From assembly GCA_046331705.1 (NCBI GenBank), contig JAXLQJ010000054.1:1-48429 (forward strand): 48,429 nucleotides of DNA, in the 5' to 3' direction. Position 1 is the stretch's first letter; every line of letters begins with the position of its first letter. The notes beneath the pieces were generated by a model that made no database searches, was not told the origin of the DNA, and was given only the letters and a program-made list of their open reading frames with translations. The translations under genes were made by a program, and so were the position numbers. Of this stretch, positions 43,385 to 48,429 are shown piece by piece. The DNA is from JADJOY01 sp046331705 [NCBI: bacterium]. Lineage in GTDB: Bacteria > JADJOY01.

Positions 43385-43541
43385 AGAGCTCAGCAGCGGC
43401 CCCAGACTACCGCGAGGTCCAGACGAGCGCATCCCGGGTGCCGTCTGCTGCAGCGTCTTGACTCTATGAAGGCCCCCTCCGGAACGTCCCACCCCATGTG
43501 GGACGCTGGTGTTGCCAACAACCCCAACCGGAGGAGACCCA
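43385..43541 (+). ncRNA. Putative bridge (guide) RNA region of the intact IS110
   Basis: The 157-base leader before the transposase is repeated in relics at 29.8 and 37.8 kb and contains stems, notably CGTCCCAC / GTGGGACG (43485-43492 with 43498-43505, loop CCCAT). In IS110-group elements the left-end leader is known to encode a structured bridge RNA that pairs with target and donor DNA; assignment here rests on position, conservation and structure only. Confidence 0.45.
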
Positions 43542-44585
43542 ATGCGATTCTACACCGGACAGCATCAGCACTACTGCGGCATCGACCTCCACGCTCGGTC
43601 GATGTACATCTGCGTCCTCGACCAGGCCGGCGAAGTCCGTCTTCACCGCAATTTCCCGACGACACCCGTCGCCTTCCTCGAGGCCGTCGCACCCTTCCGC
43701 GAGGGACTCGTCGTCGGCATCGAGTGCATCTTCACCTGGTACTGGCTCGCCGACCTCTGCGCCGCCGAGAAAATCCCCTTCGTTCTCGGCCACGCCCTCT
43801 ACATGAAGGCGATCCACGGCGGGAAGAGCAAGAACGACAAGATCGATAGCCTCAAGATCGCGACCCTTCTCCGCGGTGGAACGATTGCGCAAGCCTACGT
43901 TTACCCTCCCCAGATGCGAGCGACCCGCGATCTCCTGCGCCGGCGAACCCACCTGGTGCGTCGGCGCGCTGAGCTGATCGCCCACGCGCAGAACACCCAC
44001 CACCAGTACAACCTGCCCGCGCCGGGAGCACGGCTGGCGTACAATTCGAACCACGTCGGCGTCGCCGAAGCCTTCGCCGATCCGACCGTGCGTCGCAGCG
44101 TCGAGGTCGACCTCGAGCTCGCGCGGATTCTCGACAAGCGCATCACCGAGCTCGAGCTCTACCTGGTGCGCCAAGCGAAGGAGCACGACCCGAAGGCCTT
44201 CCACCTGCTGCGCTCGATCCCGGGCGTCGGCAAAGTACTCGCGCTCACCATCGTCTATGAGATCCACACCATCGAGCGCTTTCCAACCGTGCAGGACTTC
44301 GCGTCGTACTGCCGGCTGGTGAAGTGCAGCCGAGAGTCCGCCGGAAAGGTTTACGGTACCGGCGGAGCCAGGATGGGAAACGTCCACCTCAAGTGGGCCT
44401 ACTCGGAGGCAGCGGCGCTCTTTCTGCCCCGCAACCCCGAGGGTCAGCAGCTGCGCGACCGGCTGGCGCGCAAACACGGCAAGGGGAAAGCCATGTCGAT
44501 CCTTGCCCATCGGCTCGGGCGAGCGAGCTATCACATGCTCCGCCGCGGTGAGCCCTTCGATCGGAGGCGCTTTATGAACGGCTGA
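43542..44585 (+). CDS. IS110-family transposase
   Basis: 347 residues, full family length. The RuvC-like N-terminal domain has Asp15 (GIDLHARS), Glu61 (VVGIECIF), Asp99 and Asp102 (KNDKIDSLK), the DEDD set; the C-terminal domain has the helix-hairpin segment LLRSIPGVGKVLALTIVYE and KCSRESAGKVYGTGGARMGN containing the candidate serine nucleophile. The ATG at 43542 follows GGAGGAG by six bases. All key residues are present, so it is probably active. Confidence 0.95.
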   Translation: MRFYTGQHQHYCGIDLHARSMYICVLDQAGEVRLHRNFPTTPVAFLEAVAPFREGLVVGIECIFTWYWLADLCAAEKIPFVLGHALYMKAIHGGKSKNDKIDSLKIATLLRGGTIAQAYVYPPQMRATRDLLRRRTHLVRRRAELIAHAQNTHHQYNLPAPGARLAYNSNHVGVAEAFADPTVRRSVEVDLELARILDKRITELELYLVRQAKEHDPKAFHLLRSIPGVGKVLALTIVYEIHTIERFPTVQDFASYCRLVKCSRESAGKVYGTGGARMGNVHLKWAYSEAAALFLPRNPEGQQLRDRLARKHGKGKAMSILAHRLGRASYHMLRRGEPFDRRRFMNG

Positions 44586-45096
44586 CATCATGGGGAGGCG
44601 CGGGTGAGCTCCGTGTTGAACTGGGATCCGTCAGGGCCGAGCTCGTCATCGACGTCCAGCGACATCTCCGCCACGAGCGGTACGCGAATGTCATGAGACA
44701 CGTGCCCGGAAAACCGTTCGTTTTGACTAGCCACCCGCGCTTGCCCCGCCCTTCATCGAACCGTACCGAGACTATGGTCTTTCGCTGGCTCTGCTCCTCC
44801 CCGAGCCCGCAACGAACTGGCTTCGAGCCTGACCTTTTGATTGGGACGGGAGAGGACACGAAATGGTTTCTAGGCCGCCGCGTGTGCGATGCGCGGCAAC
44901 CGCCGCGAGGGGGTTGAGCCTCGATAGGTGTTTGGTGCAGCGCCACGTTCGTGGTGCGAGCGCCGTACCTGAAACAAAGTCAGAGTCGCGTCAAGCGCCA
45001 GGCCAGGTCTCGAGAGAGGAATTGCGGTGAGAACAAAACCGCTAGGGAGAGGTGTGCGCTTGACGGACGGGGGCCTTATAGGAGTTCGGCTCAGCG
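44586..45096. other. Long gene-poor stretch
   Basis: 511 bases. A minus-strand frame ending at 44588 reads VPLVAEMSLDVDDELGPDGSQFNTELTRASP and may be the tail of a gene cut by the IS110 insertion, but it has no start or family. The rest holds nothing I can support; composition is mixed. Confidence 0.35.
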
Positions 45097-45579
45097 TCAA
45101 AACCAGCCTTTGTGCGTGAAGCACCCACAGGTTGGGATGAATGCATGTGTCACAACGAATCCACACAGGCACCAAGAAGTCGAGTCGAAGTGATTATCGA
45201 CTGCGACCAATGTCCGATCCTTGAACTCAAGCACTGTCTCTCGATATCCGACAGGTAGTACGAGCGGTACGGGTACGACGACAACGAGTGCGAGAAGGCC
45301 AGCGAACGCCATGTCCTGTTCGTAATACCACCAGACAGTGTGATCGTGGTCCTCGACACGGTCGGGGTCACCCCATAGCGCTCGGACGATTTCTTCTGTG
45401 TAAGGTTCTGGCGGGTCCCGGGGCGGGGTGCTCGACAACCACGACACACGCCCCCGCTCTTCCGCTAGATAGACAAACGAGCCGCGTTGGACGGCATCCC
45501 CGAGGATCCCGCCGCCCATGCATCCGGCGGTGATCTGGACAATTGCCAGGAGCGCGGCTGTGCGGAACCGGCGATTCAT
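45097..45579 (-). CDS. Predicted lipoprotein of unknown function
   Basis: 160 residues. The signal peptide ends ITAGC (lipobox, cysteine at 20). A polar middle (VRALWGDPDRVEDHDHTVWWYYEQD) resembles SmpA/BamE-like small lipoproteins that judge by G-x-P-D, W-x-Y motifs, then a hydrophobic segment (FAGLLALVVVVPVPLVLPVG) and a cysteine-rich tail (CLCGFVVTHAFIPTCGC). The ATG follows AGGGCAGGT closely. Lower G+C than the core. A 25-base inverted repeat lies 38 bases upstream. Confidence 0.65.
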   Translation of the reverse strand: MNRRFRTAALLAIVQITAGCMGGGILGDAVQRGSFVYLAEERGRVSWLSSTPPRDPPEPYTEEIVRALWGDPDRVEDHDHTVWWYYEQDMAFAGLLALVVVVPVPLVLPVGYRETVLEFKDRTLVAVDNHFDSTSWCLCGFVVTHAFIPTCGCFTHKGWF

Positions 45580-45616
45580 ACCTGCCCTGGTCGCGTGCTC
45601 GCCATTGGAACGAAAA

Positions 45617-45696
45617 GGATTCTATCCAGGGTGCTCGGGCCGAGGTTGTGCGTCGTCCGGGGTGAGAGCCGGCCCCGAGCGGTCTGGATAGGATCC
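45617..45696. repeat. Long imperfect inverted repeat upstream of the lipoprotein gene
   Basis: 45617-45641 and 45671-45696 pair at 21 positions (blocks GGAT, CTATCCAG, GCTCGGG, CC) with one single mismatch, one 3-base internal loop and one bulge, around a 29-base loop. It could be a leader attenuator, a terminator or a small mobile repeat. The remainder of 45580-45923 shows no gene. Confidence 0.6.
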
Positions 45697-45959
45697 CGTT
45701 GGACTAGACCGCGGTGGGAGGCCGTAGGCGTCTTCCCCTATGGGGATTGTTGAGGAGGACGGTCCCGCGGTCAAGGGCGGCGGGTGGGGTTGTTGATGGC
45801 AGGATGGCCGGGAACGGACCGTTCGAGCGTCGGTGGCACCGGTAGGATCGCTCGCGACTGGCTACCGGAGAGTGAGACAGACATGGCCGTGCCAACCGGT
45901 GGGCGTGGGTTCGGGGAACCGGCTGATCGGCGTCAACTAGTCCTGCCTGTTGACGACAA

Positions 45960-46763
45960 CTATTTCTTCCCCTTCGCGGATGCGTCACCGCCCATCGGTG
46001 CGCCCGCATTGCGTTTCTTGGCTACCTCGGTCCGATAGCTCGGCACGTCGAATTCGAGGATCGTCGAGTTGTGGACGATCCGGTCGATGGCAGCGACGGT
46101 GGCCATCGGGTTGTGGAAGATCTGGTCCCACTGGCTGAAGACCAGGTTGCTGGTGACGATCAGCGAGCGACGCTCGTAGCGCTCTCCCATCAGGGTGAAG
46201 AGCACGTCGGTGTCCTCGGCGCCCTGGTGGACGTAGCCCAGGTCGTCGAGGATCAGCACGTCGAAGCGGTCGAGCTTCTTGAGCTCGCGCGGCAGACGGA
46301 GCTCGCGCTTCGCGAGCAGAAGCTGCTGCACGAGGCGGTAGGTCGCGGTGAAGAGCACCGCGTGCCCGTGCTCGACGAGCCGGTGGCCCAGCGCTGCCAT
46401 GGCGTGCGTCTTGCCCGTGCCGGGCAGGCCGAACGCGAGCACGTTCTCCCCGCGTTCGACGAAGTCACCCTTCGCGAGATCGTCGAGCTGTTGGCGCAGC
46501 TTCACCGGCAGACGCTGGAGATCGAAGCTCGACCAGGTCTTGCCGATGGGCAGCTTCGATTCGGCACGCAGCCGTTCAACGCGACGTTGGGCGCGGTCGG
46601 TGGCTTCCTGCTCGAGAACGTCGCCCAGGGTGGGCAGCGCGTCGGCATGGCCGGCTCGGGTGAATCGAGGCACGGCCTCGGCGCCCACGGTGGGTAGATG
46701 GAACGAACGGCACAGCACGGCAATGCGGGCGTTGACGTCCACCGCTTCGGCCCTCGGCTTCAT
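45960..46763 (-). CDS. istB: IS21 helper ATPase IstB
   Basis: 267 residues of the DnaC/IstB AAA+ type: an N-terminal helical part, Walker A GLPGTGKTHA, Walker B DVLILDDLGYV, sensor segment VTSNLVFSQWDQIF, and the arginine-containing AAIDRIVHNSTILEF. IstB oligomerises on target DNA and recruits IstA. Its ATG overlaps the istA stop by four bases. The stop is 12 bases from a subterminal repeat of the element. Confidence 0.97.
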   Translation of the reverse strand: MKPRAEAVDVNARIAVLCRSFHLPTVGAEAVPRFTRAGHADALPTLGDVLEQEATDRAQRRVERLRAESKLPIGKTWSSFDLQRLPVKLRQQLDDLAKGDFVERGENVLAFGLPGTGKTHAMAALGHRLVEHGHAVLFTATYRLVQQLLLAKRELRLPRELKKLDRFDVLILDDLGYVHQGAEDTDVLFTLMGERYERRSLIVTSNLVFSQWDQIFHNPMATVAAIDRIVHNSTILEFDVPSYRTEVAKKRNAGAPMGGDASAKGKK

Positions 46764-48241
46764 CGCTCACCTCCGACGAGGAACGCGTCGTACACGTGGA
46801 GATCGGGCTCCGGGATCGCAATCTCGGGCACCGAGGGCTTCGGCGGTGCGACTCGCTCTCGGACGTCGGTGTAGGAGAAGGGCTTCCCCTCGGCGAGCAG
46901 CTCCGTCAGCGCTCGCTCGACGCTGCTCTCCATCGTGCTCGCGGCCAGGTGCAGCACCCGCACGTACTCGACGTCGGCGCGTTCGCCGCGGCACGCAACG
47001 AGCGCATCGTAGGTCCGCCGGAAGACCTCGCTCGGGAAGAGCCCTTCGCGATAGCGGTACCGGGCGAACGCACCGGGCTTGCGCACCAACGACCAGATCA
47101 CGTGCCGGTAGTCGATCCGGTACTCCTCCGCGCCGCGCAGGCGTGGCATGCGCTCGACGGGCTGACCGCCGTAGAGAATCTCGACCCAGTCGGGATGCAA
47201 GCGCGCCTCGACCTCGTGACCGATCAGCCGCGACGGGACCGAGTACGTGCGGCCGCCCACTCGAACTGTGCTCCAGCGGTGCACCTGGACGCGGTACGTC
47301 GAGTACGCCGGCACCGGCGATGGCGGAAGCGGGCGTAGATGCGGCCGCTCCTCGGCGAGCCGCGAGTCGAAGCGGCGATTGCGGCGCTCCACGACGGCTT
47401 CGACGAAGGCTTCGTATGCAGCGAGGTCCACGAAATCACGGCTGCCGCGGATCACGAGCGCTTGTCGGAGCGCGTCTTTGAGGCGGCGGTTGGTCTGCTC
47501 GACGACGCCGTTCTCGTTCGACTCACCGGGGCGAATCCGAGTGGACTCGATCCCGTAGTGGTCGAGGACCGAGGCGAAGCGCTCGTTGAGGACGCGTCCA
47601 CCCTCATGCTTCAGGTCGTGGGTCGCCGCCGAGAGATTGTCCGTGCGGGCGACGGCGGTCACCCCACCGAGCCGCCAGAACGCCGCCTGCAGCCCGGCGA
47701 CGAGCGCCTCGAAGGTCTCGCCGAACACGACCTTCGCCCAAGTCCACCCGCTGAAGCTCAGCACCAGCACGAACAGCAGATGGTCGAGAGGCTCGCCGGC
47801 GATCGTCACACCGAGCTCGCGCGCATGCGTGAAGTCGAGCTGCGCCTCGCGTCCCGGCGGGTGTTGCTGGGGGAAGAACACCTCCCGCTCACCGCCGTGC
47901 AGCGCACGCCAATCGCGGAGGCGGCGCTGCAGCGTGCGGAGCTGACCCGCCGGGAACTGGCCCGGGTGACGATCCTCGAGCCAGTCGAAGATCGTGGTGG
48001 CCTGCAACACGCCGGCTTCGTCCGTCTGGAGCAGCGGCACGATCTCGCTCGCCCAGACCGACTCGAATGGATCGGACCGCGTGCGCCACAGGCGTGGCTG
48101 CCGCGCTTCCGAGGGCAACGGTCCCCGCTCCCACTCTCGGGCCGTACGGACACTCATGCCCGCCGCGGCTGCCGCCGCTTCCTGCGTCTTTCCGTCCATG
48201 CGCTTCTGCCTCAGCAGGCGCACCTGGGCATCCGTGACCAT
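46760..48241 (-). CDS. istA: IS21 transposase IstA (DDE)
   Basis: 493 residues: an N-terminal helix-turn-helix (QVRLLRQKRMDGKTQEAAA then GMSVRTAREWERG), an rve integrase core with AQLDFTH (Asp), ARTDNLSA (Asp) and NGVVEQTNRRLKDAL (Glu), and a C-terminal beta domain (VGGRTYSVPSRLIGHEV). The ATG at 48241 is chosen because GGGAGGG lies upstream; the longer frame starts with TTG. All catalytic residues are present. Confidence 0.96.
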   Translation of the reverse strand: MVTDAQVRLLRQKRMDGKTQEAAAAAAGMSVRTAREWERGPLPSEARQPRLWRTRSDPFESVWASEIVPLLQTDEAGVLQATTIFDWLEDRHPGQFPAGQLRTLQRRLRDWRALHGGEREVFFPQQHPPGREAQLDFTHARELGVTIAGEPLDHLLFVLVLSFSGWTWAKVVFGETFEALVAGLQAAFWRLGGVTAVARTDNLSAATHDLKHEGGRVLNERFASVLDHYGIESTRIRPGESNENGVVEQTNRRLKDALRQALVIRGSRDFVDLAAYEAFVEAVVERRNRRFDSRLAEERPHLRPLPPSPVPAYSTYRVQVHRWSTVRVGGRTYSVPSRLIGHEVEARLHPDWVEILYGGQPVERMPRLRGAEEYRIDYRHVIWSLVRKPGAFARYRYREGLFPSEVFRRTYDALVACRGERADVEYVRVLHLAASTMESSVERALTELLAEGKPFSYTDVRERVAPPKPSVPEIAIPEPDLHVYDAFLVGGER

Positions 48242-48345
48242 CGGCTGGGGTCCCTCCCGGACCGCAGCCAACGTCAACCGACCACCTCAGGCGAGACCGG
48301 CAGATCTAATCGTCGTCGACCGGCAGAAGTAATTGTCGCTGATCA

Positions 48346-48429
48346 CCGGCCGTTTGGGTGGTCCAGATCGTCGGACCGGGCACCGCGCAGCTATGGAGAT
48401 TGAATAGGGGTCTGGAGGTTCTCGGACCC
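48346..48429. repeat. Right part of the dispersed repeat, split by IS21
   Basis: From CCGGC to the window end this follows 41254-41339 at about 90% identity; its left 13 bases lie across IS21 at 45911-45923. It continues past the edge. Confidence 0.8.

Larger units (their letters stand above)
43385..44590 (+). mobile_element. Intact IS110-family insertion sequence (ends approximate)
   Basis: A conserved leader followed by a full-length transposase. IS110 elements lack terminal inverted repeats and make no target duplications, so the exact ends cannot be set from one copy; the left limit is where similarity to the relic at 37817 begins. Confidence 0.7.
45924..48345 (-). mobile_element. Complete IS21-family insertion sequence (about 2.4 kb)
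   Basis: Left end 45924-45947 and right end 48322-48345 are inverted repeats beginning TGATC, 19 of 24 positions identical. A second, subterminal copy of the repeat motif follows the left end at 45948, as IS21 elements often show. Target duplication CCGGC at 45919-45923 and 48346-48350. It carries istA and istB, both intact, on the minus strand. Confidence 0.92.

Noticed and set aside
44572-44946. A 124-codon minus-strand frame after the intact IS110
   Set aside because: Overlaps the transposase end; only a short tail in another frame looks protein-like.

Overview
The window is chromosomal DNA of a high-G+C bacterium (by eye about two thirds G+C over the first 34 kb). Many lipoproteins, a sigma-54-type response regulator, a membrane-anchored Ser/Thr kinase, a dockerin-bearing lipoprotein, a ceramidase-like enzyme and a double-cyclase/AAA/TPR regulator suggest a myxobacteria-like or other former-deltaproteobacterial lineage. 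I infer this from gene content; no marker here fixes the taxon.

Left part, about 1-34.6 kb: dense ordinary genes. In order: a divergent start region; a parvulin-type PPIase and a DUF3604 lipoprotein in a 4-base overlap; an IPT/dockerin lipoprotein; a cytoplasmic molybdopterin oxidoreductase; tsaD overlapping a diheme cytochrome c lipoprotein; rubrerythrin with a clear promoter and terminator; an SGNH hydrolase; a band-7/SPFH protein; a glycerol-1-phosphate dehydrogenase-like enzyme paired with a cysteine-free glutaredoxin-like protein; an alpha/beta hydrolase; a tail-anchored kinase next to a neutral-ceramidase-like lipoprotein; a zinc-ribbon protein; an alkyltransferase-like protein; a string of small envelope proteins; an NtrC-type regulator divergent from a fused M16 peptidase; a second SGNH protein; and a large two-cyclase signalling ATPase. 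The SGNH/cyclase boundary carries an old IS110 scar that truncated an upstream partner gene.

Right part, about 34.6-48.4 kb: an accessory island built by insertion sequences. It holds a complete IS66 element with terminal repeats and an 8-bp target duplication just upstream of a VOC gene; a toxin-first PIN/Phd-like toxin-antitoxin pair flanked by IS110 left-end and transposase-end relics at nearly the spacing of an intact IS110; a roughly 1.9-kb lower-G+C secreted-protein gene broken only by frameshifts; a frameshifted second IS110-type transposase; an intact IS110 with a structured leader that may encode a bridge RNA; and a complete IS21 (istA/istB) whose 5-bp target duplication is confirmed by an uninterrupted copy of its target repeat about 4.7 kb away.

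I found no new defence or biosynthetic system. The most distinctive items are the IS110-shaped toxin-antitoxin block, the frameshift-only decay of two neighbouring genes, the dispersed repeat hit by IS21, and the cysteine-free glutaredoxin-like/dehydrogenase pair. No tRNA, rRNA or CRISPR array was recognised.
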